From assembly GCA_022774865.1 (NCBI GenBank), contig JALFLH010000018.1:1-51911 (forward strand): a stretch of 51,911 bases of DNA. The letters run 5' to 3'. The stretch's first letter is position 1; the number at the start of each line of letters is the position of its first letter. Positions 6,813-14,142 of this stretch are shown here, in pieces. This DNA is from Clostridiales bacterium (GTDB lineage Bacteria > Bacillota > Clostridia > Oscillospirales > Oscillospiraceae). The notes below the pieces were generated by a model, which saw only the letters and a program-made list of their open reading frames with translations, did no database searches and had not been told where the DNA came from. The translations under genes and the position numbers were made by a program.

Positions 6813-8105
6813 ATGCTGGATATCAAACGTATCAAAGACGACCCGGAGGGGGTCAAAGCCGGACTGCGCGCGAAGGAAGTGGACTGCGACGCGGCGGTTG
6901 ACCGGATTCTGGAGCTGGATGAGCAGCGCCGGGCGCTGATCGCCGACACCGAAACCCGGAAGGCTCGCCAGAACAAGGTTTCCAAGGAAATCCCCCAGTT
7001 GAAGAAGCAGGGGAAGGATGTGGCTCCCATTTTCGCGGAGATGGCGGAACTGAAAAAAGGGTTGGCCGAGGATGCCGAGAAGCTGGACGCTGTCATGGCG
7101 GAATACAGGACTCTGATGCTGAGCCTGCCCAATCTGCCTGACCCCGACCTGCTCCCCGGCGGCAAGGAGAACAACCAGCCGCTGCGTTATTTCGGCGAGC
7201 CCCACAAGTTTGACTTCACCCCCAAGCATCATGTGGATCTGTGCCAGGATCTGGGGCTGATTGACTACGAACGGGGCGTCAAGCTGGCCGGCGCCGGCAA
7301 CTGGATGTACACCGGCATGGGCGCACGGCTGGAATGGGCACTGCTGAACTATTTCATCGATACCCACATCGCCGACGGTTATGATTTTATTCTGCCGCCC
7401 CATATGCTGGAGTACCAGTGCGGCGAGACCGCAGGCCAGTTCCCCAAGTTTGCCGACGAGGTCTACAAAATCGCAAACCCCACCGACGACCGGATTCACT
7501 ATATGCTGCCCACCGCCGAAGCGGCGCTGGCGTCCGTCTACCGTGACGAGATTCTGGCCGAGAAGGATCTGCCCAAGAAATTCTTTGCCTACACCCCCTG
7601 CTTCCGCCGGGAGGCCGGCTCCCACCGGGCCGACGAGCGGGGCATGGTGCGGGGTCACCAGTTTAACAAGGTTGAGATGTTCCAGTACACACGTCCCGAG
7701 GATTCCGACGCGGCCTTCGATGAGCTGGTGCGCAAGGCGGAGAATCTGGTAAAGGGTCTGGGCTTCCACTTCCGCACCGTGAAGCTGGCCGCGGGCGACT
7801 GCTCCGCGTCCATGGCTCGCACCTACGACATTGAGATTCAGATTCCCTCCATGAACGGCTACAAGGAGGTCTCCTCCGTGTCCAACGCCCGGGATTATCA
7901 GGCGCGCCGGGGCAACATCCGCTTCCGCCGGGAGGCCACCGGAAAGCCGGAATTCGTCCACACCCTCAACGGCTCCGGTCTGGCCACCTCCCGGATTTTC
8001 CCGGCCATGGTGGAGCAGAACCAGCGTGCCGACGGCTCCGTGGTCGTCCCCGAAGTGCTGCGTAAATACCTGGGCGGTATCGAGGTAATTGAGAAGAAGG
8101 GCTAA
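6813..8105 (+). CDS. serS: Seryl-tRNA synthetase
   Basis: The 430-residue enzyme charges tRNA-Ser with serine. An N-terminal two-helix coiled-coil arm that grips the long variable arm of the tRNA covers about residues 25-100. The class II core follows, with motif 2 in CFRREAGSHRADERGMVRGHQ then FNKVEMFQ and motif 3 in LNGSGLATSRIFPAMVEQNQ. AAGGAGAAGG precedes the ATG, 23 bp after parB, so it may be read from the parAB transcript. No T-box leader is visible, unlike many Firmicutes serS genes; there is no room for one. Confidence 0.96.
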   Translation: MLDIKRIKDDPEGVKAGLRAKEVDCDAAVDRILELDEQRRALIADTETRKARQNKVSKEIPQLKKQGKDVAPIFAEMAELKKGLAEDAEKLDAVMAEYRTLMLSLPNLPDPDLLPGGKENNQPLRYFGEPHKFDFTPKHHVDLCQDLGLIDYERGVKLAGAGNWMYTGMGARLEWALLNYFIDTHIADGYDFILPPHMLEYQCGETAGQFPKFADEVYKIANPTDDRIHYMLPTAEAALASVYRDEILAEKDLPKKFFAYTPCFRREAGSHRADERGMVRGHQFNKVEMFQYTRPEDSDAAFDELVRKAENLVKGLGFHFRTVKLAAGDCSASMARTYDIEIQIPSMNGYKEVSSVSNARDYQARRGNIRFRREATGKPEFVHTLNGSGLATSRIFPAMVEQNQRADGSVVVPEVLRKYLGGIEVIEKKG

Positions 8106-8118
8106 GATTGAAGCGTGA

Positions 8119-8146
8119 AGAGGAGAGAGAATCAACCCTCTCCTCT
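8119..8146 (+). terminator. Hairpin after serS
   Basis: AGAGGAGAG (8119-8127) pairs with CTCTCCTCT (8138-8146). Only a short mixed tail follows, so termination is probably partial. Confidence 0.4.
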
Positions 8147-8184
8147 ATTCAGCCATCTGAAAATGACATCCGGGAGGGAAAGGT

Positions 8185-8607
8185 ATGGAAATCGGAACTG
8201 CGTTTAACGGCTTGATGGACGAAGCAGAAAAAACCTGCTGCGAGCATCCTGACGCGGAGCAGGTTATTGCGGTAAAGACCGAAAAGGGGAATACATACAT
8301 CCTGGTGAACCGGAATGTGATGTCCGGGGATTACAGCGACGAAAACAGTTTTATCCAGATGCTGCGGGAAAAAGACGACACGGAAACGCAATATCTTGTG
8401 TGTAAGTGGAATGGGAAAACCGTGGATGTTCCCTCATTTCATTTCAGAGAACAATTGCTTAACATCAACCCCAAAAACGAAAATACCGCGTTGCTCCTGC
8501 AAGGATTTGGGGCATACATCGTGAAGCCGCTGAAGAATACCCTGCCACCCCCCAAGGGTGCAGATATGGAAAAAATCAGAAAGAAATTGGAAAAGGCCAA
8601 TTCCTAA
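8185..8607 (+). CDS. Uncharacterised 140-residue protein
   Basis: I do not recognise this protein. It is soluble-looking, acidic at the start and basic at the end, with no signal peptide or membrane helix. It contains one CC pair near residue 18, a strand-rich middle (QVIAVKTEKGNTYILVNRNV, then TQYLVCKWNGKTVDVPSFHF), a small hydrophobic stretch ALLLQGFGAYIV and a Lys-rich helix at the C-terminus. Codon use and the strong GGGAGGGAAAGG site before its ATG support it as a real gene. It lies between serS and mscL, 29 bp before mscL. Confidence 0.7.
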   Translation: MEIGTAFNGLMDEAEKTCCEHPDAEQVIAVKTEKGNTYILVNRNVMSGDYSDENSFIQMLREKDDTETQYLVCKWNGKTVDVPSFHFREQLLNINPKNENTALLLQGFGAYIVKPLKNTLPPPKGADMEKIRKKLEKANS

Positions 8608-8636
8608 CAACAAATCCACAGAAAGGAACGAATGAA

Positions 8637-9116
8637 ATGAGCAAGAAATTTAAAAAGCCCTCCTGGTGGGACGAATTTACCGCTTTCGCCATCAAGGGCA
8701 ACGCCATGGCACTGGCCGTTGGTACCATCATCGGCGCCGCGTTCTCCACAATTACCAAAAGCCTGACGGACGACATCATCATGCCCATCGTATCTATCTT
8801 TCTGGGTGGCGTGGATTTCAGCGAACTGAAAATCGTGCTGCCTCGGCTTTGGGGCGCGCCCAAGCTGGACGAAGCGGGCAACGTGATTCTGAACACGCTG
8901 AACTGGGGCAACTTCATCTCCGCCGTGATCAACTTCTTCATTCTGGCACTGGTGGTGTTCTTCCTGGTGAAAGGTCTGAACAAGCTGGGAGAGCTGGGCA
9001 AGAAAAAGGAAGCAGAGGAAGCTGCCGCCGCTGAGCCCCCCGCGCCGCCCGTGCCCTCTGCAGAGGAAGTGCTGCTGACCGAGATCCGCGATCTGTTGGC
9101 CAACCAGAAGAAATAG
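8637..9116 (+). CDS. mscL: Large-conductance mechanosensitive channel MscL
   Basis: The 159-residue protein has the MscL N-terminus and first helix (FAIKGNAMALAVGTIIGAAF, then TDDIIMPIVSIFLGG), a periplasm-side loop, the second helix (FISAVINFFILALVVFFLVKG) and a charged cytoplasmic bundle that is longer than usual and holds an Ala/Pro-rich linker (EAAAAEPPAPPVPSAEE) before the last helix LTEIRDLLANQ. The channel opens under membrane tension to release solutes on osmotic downshock. A strong terminator follows at once, so it ends its transcript. Confidence 0.95.
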   Translation: MSKKFKKPSWWDEFTAFAIKGNAMALAVGTIIGAAFSTITKSLTDDIIMPIVSIFLGGVDFSELKIVLPRLWGAPKLDEAGNVILNTLNWGNFISAVINFFILALVVFFLVKGLNKLGELGKKKEAEEAAAAEPPAPPVPSAEEVLLTEIRDLLANQKK

Positions 9117-9120
9117 GGAA

Positions 9121-9147
9121 AAGCCCTCCGCCCGGAGGGCTTTTTCA
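9121..9147 (+). terminator. Rho-independent terminator after mscL
   Basis: AAGCCCTCC (9121-9129) pairs with GGAGGGCTT (9134-9142) around a 4-base loop and is followed by a T-run. Confidence 0.92.
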
Positions 9148-9189
9148 AAAAATACATCCTCCAAGTGGAAGAAATCAATCGATAAGGAT

Positions 9190-9218
9190 TTGACAAAAGG
9201 GAGAATATCTCTTATAAT
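9190..9218 (+). promoter_or_regulatory. Consensus sigma-A promoter of nfnA-nfnB
   Basis: TTGACA (9190-9195) and TATAAT (9213-9218) are exactly 17 bp apart, a perfect consensus match that predicts very strong transcription of the downstream oxidoreductase. Confidence 0.9.
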
Positions 9219-9278
9219 GAATCTGTTTGAGCGCAAAGTAATTTTTTGATCAAATCGAAATAAAGGAAGGATCAGAAT

Positions 9279-10133
9279 ATGTATAAAATCGTTCGAAAGA
9301 AGGAACTGAACCCCACCGTTACCCTGATGGAAGTGGAAGCTCCTTTCGTTGCCAAAAAGGCGAAGGCCGGCCAGTTCATCATTTTCCGGATTGACGAACA
9401 GGGCGAGCGCGTGCCGCTGACCATCGCTGGCTATGACCGGGAGAAGGGCACGGTTACCATTATTTTCCAGAAGGTTGGTTTCTCCACCATCGCCCTGGGA
9501 GAGCTGAACGAGGGTGACTATATCCGCGACTTTGTCGGCCCGCTGGGCAAGCCCTCCGAGGTGGAAGGCAAGAAGAAGGTCTGTGTCATCGGCGGCGGCG
9601 TGGGCTGCGCCATTGCCCTGCCCTCCGCGGCAGCATTCAAGGAAGCCGGCGCGGAAGTGACCGTCATTGTTGGCTTCCGCAGCAAGGACATTGTGATTCT
9701 GGAGGACGAGTTTAAGGCGGTGGCGGATCGCTTTATTATGATGACAGACGACGGCAGCTACGGCCGTCACGGTCTGGTCACCCAGCCCCTGCAGGAGCTG
9801 CTGGAGGCCGGCGAGAAGTTTGACGAGGTGCTGGCCATCGGCCCCGTGCCCATGATGAAGTTTGTGTGCAAGACCACCGAGCCCTTCGGCGTGTACACCG
9901 TGGTATCCCTGAACCCCATCATGGTGGACGGCACCGGTATGTGCGGCGGCTGCCGGGTCACCGTCGGTGGCGAGACCAAGTTTGCCTGCGTGGACGGCCC
10001 CGAGTTCGACGGCCACAAGGTGGATTTTGCGGAGCTTTCCAGCCGGAACGGGATCTACCGTGACCGGGAAGCAGAAGTGAAGAAGGATCACGCCTGCCGC
10101 ATCGAAGCCATGGGCAAGACGCTGATTCAGTAA
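9279..10133 (+). CDS. nfnA: NfnA-like ferredoxin-NADP+ reductase subunit (FAD/NAD-binding)
   Basis: The 284-residue protein belongs to the dihydroorotate dehydrogenase electron-transfer-like/sulfide dehydrogenase family. A flavin-binding barrel (about residues 1-95) precedes a NAD-binding fold with VCVIGGGVGCAIALP. A C-terminal [2Fe-2S] site is formed by DGTGMCGGC (D218, C222, C225) and a later FACVDG cysteine, the Asp-plus-three-Cys pattern known from NfnA. With NfnB it makes the electron-bifurcating NADH-dependent reduced ferredoxin:NADP+ oxidoreductase, which links NADH, NADPH and ferredoxin pools in anaerobes. The gene ends 14 bp before its partner. Bare sequence cannot exclude a sulfide dehydrogenase label, but the pair order fits Nfn. 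Confidence 0.9.
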   Translation: MYKIVRKKELNPTVTLMEVEAPFVAKKAKAGQFIIFRIDEQGERVPLTIAGYDREKGTVTIIFQKVGFSTIALGELNEGDYIRDFVGPLGKPSEVEGKKKVCVIGGGVGCAIALPSAAAFKEAGAEVTVIVGFRSKDIVILEDEFKAVADRFIMMTDDGSYGRHGLVTQPLQELLEAGEKFDEVLAIGPVPMMKFVCKTTEPFGVYTVVSLNPIMVDGTGMCGGCRVTVGGETKFACVDGPEFDGHKVDFAELSSRNGIYRDREAEVKKDHACRIEAMGKTLIQ

Positions 10134-10147
10134 GGAGGATACGGAAA

Positions 10148-11533
10148 ATGGCAAATATGACTCTGACCAAGACCCCCATGCCTGAGCAGGATCCCCAGGT
10201 TCGCGCCCATAACTTCAAGGAGGTCGCCCTGGGCTATACCGCCGAAATGGCAATGGAGGAAGCGGGACGCTGCCTGCACTGCAAGAACCCCAAATGCGTG
10301 GAGGGCTGCCCTGTCAACGTGCGGATTCCTGAGTTTATCAGCAAGGTGGCCGAAGGCGATTTCAAGGCTGCCTATGAGATTATCACCTCCACCAACGCCC
10401 TGCCTGCCCTGTCCGGCCGGGTCTGCCCCCAGGAGAGCCAGTGCGAGAGCAAGTGCGTCCGCGGCATCAAGGGAGAACCGGTTGCCATCGGCCGTCTGGA
10501 GCGCTTTGTGGCAGACTGGTACCGGGAAAACATCAACGCCATGCCTGAAAAGGTGCCCTCCAACGGCATTAAGGTGGCGGTTGTGGGTTCCGGCCCTGCC
10601 GGCCTGACCTGTGCCAGCGATCTGGCGAAAAAAGGCTATCAGGTTTCCATTTTCGAGGCGCTGCACACCGCCGGCGGCGTGCTGGTCTACGGCATCCCCG
10701 AATTCCGTCTGCCCAAGGCCATTGTGGCCAATGAGGTCAAGAAGCTGGAGGCCGAGGGCGTGGAAATCATGACCAACATGGTCATCGGAAGGGTGCTGAC
10801 CATCGACGAGCTGTTCGAGATGGGCTTTAAGGCCGTTTTTGTGGGCTCCGGCGCCGGTCTGCCCATGTTCATGAACATCCCCGGCGAGAGCCTGAAGGGC
10901 GTTCTGTCCGCCAATGAATACCTGACCCGTACCAACCTGATGAAGGCCTACACCGAGCAGGCCGATACGCCCATCATCCATTCCGAGGCCGTTGCGGTTG
11001 TGGGCGGCGGCAACGTGGCCATGGATGCGGCCCGCTGCGCCATGCGTCTGGGCGCCGGCCACGTGTACATCGTCTACCGCCGGGGCGAGGCCGAAATGCC
11101 TGCCCGTCTGGAGGAGCAGCATCACGCCAAGCAGGAGGGCATCGAGTTCAAGACCCTGTGCAACCCTGTGGAAATCGTGGGCGATGAAACCGGCCGTGTC
11201 TGCGGTATGAAATGCATCCGCATGGAGCTGGGCGAGCCGGACGCCTCCGGCCGCCGCCGTCCCGTCCCCGTGGAGGGCAGCGAGTTTATGCTGGATGTGG
11301 ACACCGTGATCATGGCGCTGGGCACCAGCCCCAATCCCCTGCTGCGCACCACCACCCCCGGTCTGGAAACCAACCGGAAGGGCTGCCTGATTGTCAATGA
11401 AAACGAGATGACCACCCGCGACGGCGTGTTCGCCGGCGGCGACGCGGTCACCGGCGCGGCCACGGTCATTCTGGCCATGGGCGCGGGCAAGAAGGGCGCC
11501 GCCGCCATCGACGCCTACCTGCAGAACAAGTAA
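10148..11533 (+). CDS. gltA: NfnB / GltA-type NADPH-dependent oxidoreductase (glutamate synthase small subunit family)
   Basis: The 461-residue protein has an N-terminal iron-sulfur domain with cysteines C42, C45, C50, C54 (CLHCKNPKCVEGC) and a second group in CPQESQCESKC. An FAD-binding GSGPAGLTCASDLAKKGY segment and an NADPH-binding VVGGGNVAMDAARCAMRLGA segment follow. Many databases call it glutamate synthase NADPH small chain, but no large glutamate synthase subunit is adjacent. Being directly behind nfnA, it is best read as the NfnB subunit that holds the bifurcating FAD. AAGGAGG precedes its ATG. A strong terminator closes the unit. Confidence 0.92.
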   Translation: MANMTLTKTPMPEQDPQVRAHNFKEVALGYTAEMAMEEAGRCLHCKNPKCVEGCPVNVRIPEFISKVAEGDFKAAYEIITSTNALPALSGRVCPQESQCESKCVRGIKGEPVAIGRLERFVADWYRENINAMPEKVPSNGIKVAVVGSGPAGLTCASDLAKKGYQVSIFEALHTAGGVLVYGIPEFRLPKAIVANEVKKLEAEGVEIMTNMVIGRVLTIDELFEMGFKAVFVGSGAGLPMFMNIPGESLKGVLSANEYLTRTNLMKAYTEQADTPIIHSEAVAVVGGGNVAMDAARCAMRLGAGHVYIVYRRGEAEMPARLEEQHHAKQEGIEFKTLCNPVEIVGDETGRVCGMKCIRMELGEPDASGRRRPVPVEGSEFMLDVDTVIMALGTSPNPLLRTTTPGLETNRKGCLIVNENEMTTRDGVFAGGDAVTGAATVILAMGAGKKGAAAIDAYLQNK

Positions 11534-11538
11534 TCCCG

Positions 11539-11570
11539 AATCCCCACGGCCTGCCGCCGTGGGGATTTTC
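11539..11570 (+). terminator. Rho-independent terminator after nfnB
   Basis: AATCCCCACGGC (11539-11550) pairs with GCCGTGGGGATT (11556-11567), then TT. Confidence 0.9.
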
Positions 11571-11633
11571 AGGCCGAAACAGCCTGCGGCGGAAAACGAG
11601 AAATAAAAATGCTGCAAATATGCAAAATAACAC

Positions 11634-11662
11634 TTGCAATACCAGAAAAAGCGTGCTATACT
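11634..11662 (+). promoter_or_regulatory. Promoter of the rimP-nusA-infB operon
   Basis: TTGCAA (11634-11639) and TATACT (11657-11662) are separated by 17 bp, about 75 bp before rimP. Confidence 0.75.
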
Positions 11663-11685
11663 GTCTACGTATGAATGTAGGATTT

Positions 11686-11713
11686 GAAAGAGAGGGGCGC
11701 GCCCCTCTCTTTC
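11686..11713. promoter_or_regulatory. 28-bp perfect palindrome in the rimP leader
   Basis: The whole 28 bp read the same on both strands; the centre is GGGGCGCGCCCC flanked by GAAAGAGA and TCTCTTTC. In RNA it would be a stable hairpin about 20 nt after the start of transcription, followed by TTATT. It may be an attenuator or a protein-binding site that lets the operon, which encodes NusA, control itself. Confidence 0.7.
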
Positions 11714-11735
11714 TTATTGAGAAAGGCGTGTTGAC

Positions 11736-12188
11736 ATGAAGGTAACCGAGATCGTCCAAAAGCTCGCCGAGCCGGTGGTAACGGAACACGGCTGTACGCT
11801 TTGGGATGTGGAGTACGTCCGGGAGGGCGACCAGCGCTTTCTGCGGCTGTACCTGGACAAGGAGGGCGGCGTGGATATTGACGACTGCGAAGCCGTTTCC
11901 CGTGCCATGGATCCCCTGCTGGATGAGGCCGATCCCATCCCGGAAAGCTACCATTTTGAGGTCTGCTCCGCCGGACTGGAACGGGTGCTGAAGCGGCCGT
12001 CCGACTTTGAGCGGTTTCTGGGAAGCCCGGTCACGGTCAAGCTGTACCGCCCCCTGAACGGCAGAAAAGAGATTCCCGCCGTGCTGACCGGCTATTGCGA
12101 CGGCCGAATCACCGTGGAAGCGGGGACGGAAACCATTACATTTGAAAAATCCCAGGTTGCGCAGGTGCGCCTGCGGGTAGAATTCTGA
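11736..12188 (+). CDS. rimP: Ribosome maturation factor RimP
   Basis: This 150-residue protein helps assemble the 30S subunit. It shows the RimP pattern: VTEHGCTLWDVEYVREGDQR near the N-terminus, RLYLDKEGGVDIDDCEAVSR, then the strongly conserved YHFEVCSAGLERVLKRPSDF and a C-terminal SH3-like barrel. It leads the classical rimP-nusA-ylxR-ylxQ-infB-rbfA order. Its length is usual. Confidence 0.95.
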   Translation: MKVTEIVQKLAEPVVTEHGCTLWDVEYVREGDQRFLRLYLDKEGGVDIDDCEAVSRAMDPLLDEADPIPESYHFEVCSAGLERVLKRPSDFERFLGSPVTVKLYRPLNGRKEIPAVLTGYCDGRITVEAGTETITFEKSQVAQVRLRVEF

Positions 12189-12205
12189 TAGGAGGAAGTC
12201 AAATC

Positions 12206-13333
12206 ATGGCCAGAAATACAAGAGCCAAAAAGCAGGCGGAAGCGCCTGAGGTCAATATTGGCGCGGAGATTTTCGCAAGCCTGCGGGATCTGGAAAAACT
12301 GAAGGGAATTCCGGTGGATTACATGGTGGAGCGGCTGAAGCAGGCGCTGACCAATGCTTACCGCAAGGACCGGGAGGATCGCCGGGACGTGCCCGCGGAT
12401 AATGTGGTGGTGGATCTGAGCGAAAACGGACTCTCCATGCACATTGTCAAGACCGCTGTGGAGGAGCTGGAGGATACCGCGCTGGAAATCCAGATCGACG
12501 CTGCCCGGAACATCAATCCCGACGTGCAGGTGGGCGATTCCGTCTGCATCCCCGTGGATATTCAGAAATTCGGCCGCATCGCCGCCCAGACTGCCAAGCA
12601 GGTTGTGATTCAGGGCATCCGGGAAGCCGAGCGGGGCGTGGTATACGAGAGCTATTCCGATAAGGCGCAGGAGCTGCTGACCTGCACGGTTCAGCGTGTG
12701 GACCCCAGCGGCGATGTGTTCGTCCGCATTGGTCAGGGCAACGACCAGTCCGACGCGGTGCTGCGTACATCCGAGCAGATTCCGGGCGAGCACTATGAGC
12801 CGGGTCAGATGCTCCGGGTCTATGTGCTGGAAGTCCGCCGGGCAAACCGGGGGCCGCTGGTGCAGGTGTCCCGTACCCATCCCAATCTGGTGCGCCGCCT
12901 GTTCGAGCTGGAGACCCCTGAAATCGCCGACGGCCAGGTGGAGGTACGCAACATTGCCCGGGAGGCCGGTTCCCGTTCCAAGATGGCCGTTCGCGCCACG
13001 ATGGAAGGCGTTGATCCGGTGGGCGCGTGTGTCGGCCCCCGGGGCGGCCGTGTGGGCGCTGTGGTGGAGGAACTCCATGGCGAGAAGATCGACATTGTGG
13101 TCTGGAGCGAGGACCCCTGCGCGTATGTAAAAGCCGCGCTCAGCCCGGCGGATGCGCTGTCTGTGGAGCTGATTCCCGGCCAGAAGGCCTGCCGCGTGGT
13201 GGTTCCCGATGATCAGCTCAGCCTGGCCATCGGCAAGGAGGGGCAGAACGCCCGTCTGGCCGCCCGCCTCACCGGCTACAAGATTGACATTAAGCCCGCG
13301 TCCCAGGCGGTACCGGAAAAGATAGAGGAGTGA
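12206..13333 (+). CDS. nusA: Transcription termination/antitermination factor NusA
   Basis: The 375-residue protein binds RNA polymerase and modulates pausing, termination and antitermination. The N-terminal polymerase-binding domain (about 15-140) precedes an S1 domain (LLTCTVQRVDPSGDVFVRIG), and two KH domains with VGPRGGRVGAVVEELHGEKI and LAIGKEGQNARLAARLTGYK. The acidic repeats of E. coli NusA are absent, as usual in Firmicutes. GGAGGAAG lies 10 bases before the ATG and 17 bp separate it from rimP. Confidence 0.97.
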   Translation: MARNTRAKKQAEAPEVNIGAEIFASLRDLEKLKGIPVDYMVERLKQALTNAYRKDREDRRDVPADNVVVDLSENGLSMHIVKTAVEELEDTALEIQIDAARNINPDVQVGDSVCIPVDIQKFGRIAAQTAKQVVIQGIREAERGVVYESYSDKAQELLTCTVQRVDPSGDVFVRIGQGNDQSDAVLRTSEQIPGEHYEPGQMLRVYVLEVRRANRGPLVQVSRTHPNLVRRLFELETPEIADGQVEVRNIAREAGSRSKMAVRATMEGVDPVGACVGPRGGRVGAVVEELHGEKIDIVVWSEDPCAYVKAALSPADALSVELIPGQKACRVVVPDDQLSLAIGKEGQNARLAARLTGYKIDIKPASQAVPEKIEE

Positions 13334-13364
13334 AGACAGCTCTGCTCTGAAGAGGAGGTAGCTT

Positions 13365-13637
13365 ATGCAGAAGAAAATTCCCCAGCGGCAGTGTATGGGC
13401 TGCCGGGAACGAAAGCCCAAGCGGGAGCTGATCCGCATTGTCCGGGGAACCGACGGGACAGTGAGCGTGGATTTCGGCGGGAAAATGAACGGCCGCGGCG
13501 CTTACATCTGCCCCAACCCTGAGTGCTTGCGAAAGGTGCAGCGTTCCAAAGCCCTGGAACGGAGTTTGGAAACCCCGATTCCGGAGGAGGTCTACGACCG
13601 CCTTGTCAGGGAAATGGAGGCGGCCAGCCGTGGATAA
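13365..13637 (+). CDS. ylxR: YlxR/RnpM family RNA-binding protein
   Basis: This 90-residue protein has the YlxR signature: RQCMGCRERKPKRELIRIVR, then NGRGAYICPNPECLRKVQR. The four cysteines sit in a compact basic fold. In Bacillus the homologue has been linked to RNase P modulation (RnpM) and nucleoid-related regulation. It lies in the standard place between nusA and ylxQ, with AGGAGGTAG before the ATG. Its stop overlaps the start of ylxQ by eight bases. Confidence 0.93.
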   Translation: MQKKIPQRQCMGCRERKPKRELIRIVRGTDGTVSVDFGGKMNGRGAYICPNPECLRKVQRSKALERSLETPIPEEVYDRLVREMEAASRG

Positions 13638-14037
13638 GGCATTGAATTATCTGGCGATTGCCCGCAAGGCCGGTCTGGCGGAGCTGGGCGAGGAGCCGGT
13701 GGGCGCCGTCACCCGCGCCGGAAAAGGCTATCTGGTGTTGGTTGCGTCCGACGCCTCCGACCACACCTGGCGGCGGGCAAAGAGCTTTGTCGCCGGGACG
13801 GAGCAGCAGTGCGTCCGCCTGCCCTACTCCAAGGATGAGATGGGCATGGCCGTGGGCCGCTCCAGTCTGGCCATCGCGGCGGTGACGGACGCGGCGCTGG
13901 CGCTTGCGCTGGTGAAATCCCTGCCGGATGGGGACGCGGCGGCGGAAGAAGCGCTGTCGCGCAGAACCGAAAAGCTGAACCAGCGCAAAAAGGAAGCCCG
14001 GGCTCACCAGCGGAATTTGAGAAAAGGTAAGAAGTAA
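13630..14037 (+). CDS. ylxQ: YlxQ-like L7Ae-family ribosomal protein
   Basis: The protein has 135 residues from GTG 13630, preferred over ATG 13603 because GGAGG lies eight bases before it and the family sequence (DKALNYLAIARKAGLAELGEE) begins right there. The first 100 residues are an L7Ae/L30e/Gadd45 fold (VLVASDASDHTWRRAK) that binds kink-turn RNA. The C-terminal 35 residues are highly charged (RRTEKLNQRKKEARAHQRNL) and longer than in Bacillus YlxQ. It overlaps ylxR, so translation is coupled. Confidence 0.88.
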   Translation: MDKALNYLAIARKAGLAELGEEPVGAVTRAGKGYLVLVASDASDHTWRRAKSFVAGTEQQCVRLPYSKDEMGMAVGRSSLAIAAVTDAALALALVKSLPDGDAAAEEALSRRTEKLNQRKKEARAHQRNLRKGKK

Positions 14038-14142
14038 GTACAAAGTTGGAGATAAAAGCGGAATAGCAGAGCGTCCGCTTCGCGGATGGATACCGGATCG
14101 TTTTGTTTTCAACTATCCAGTCATGGAGGTGCGTTTTATAGT

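Noticed and set aside
8106..8184. Possible regulatory leader of the 140-residue protein
   Set aside because: Only one purine-rich hairpin is present; no riboswitch or T-box features.
11600..11735. tRNA gene in the rimP leader, as in E. coli metY-rimP
   Set aside because: Apart from the palindrome no cloverleaf can be drawn.
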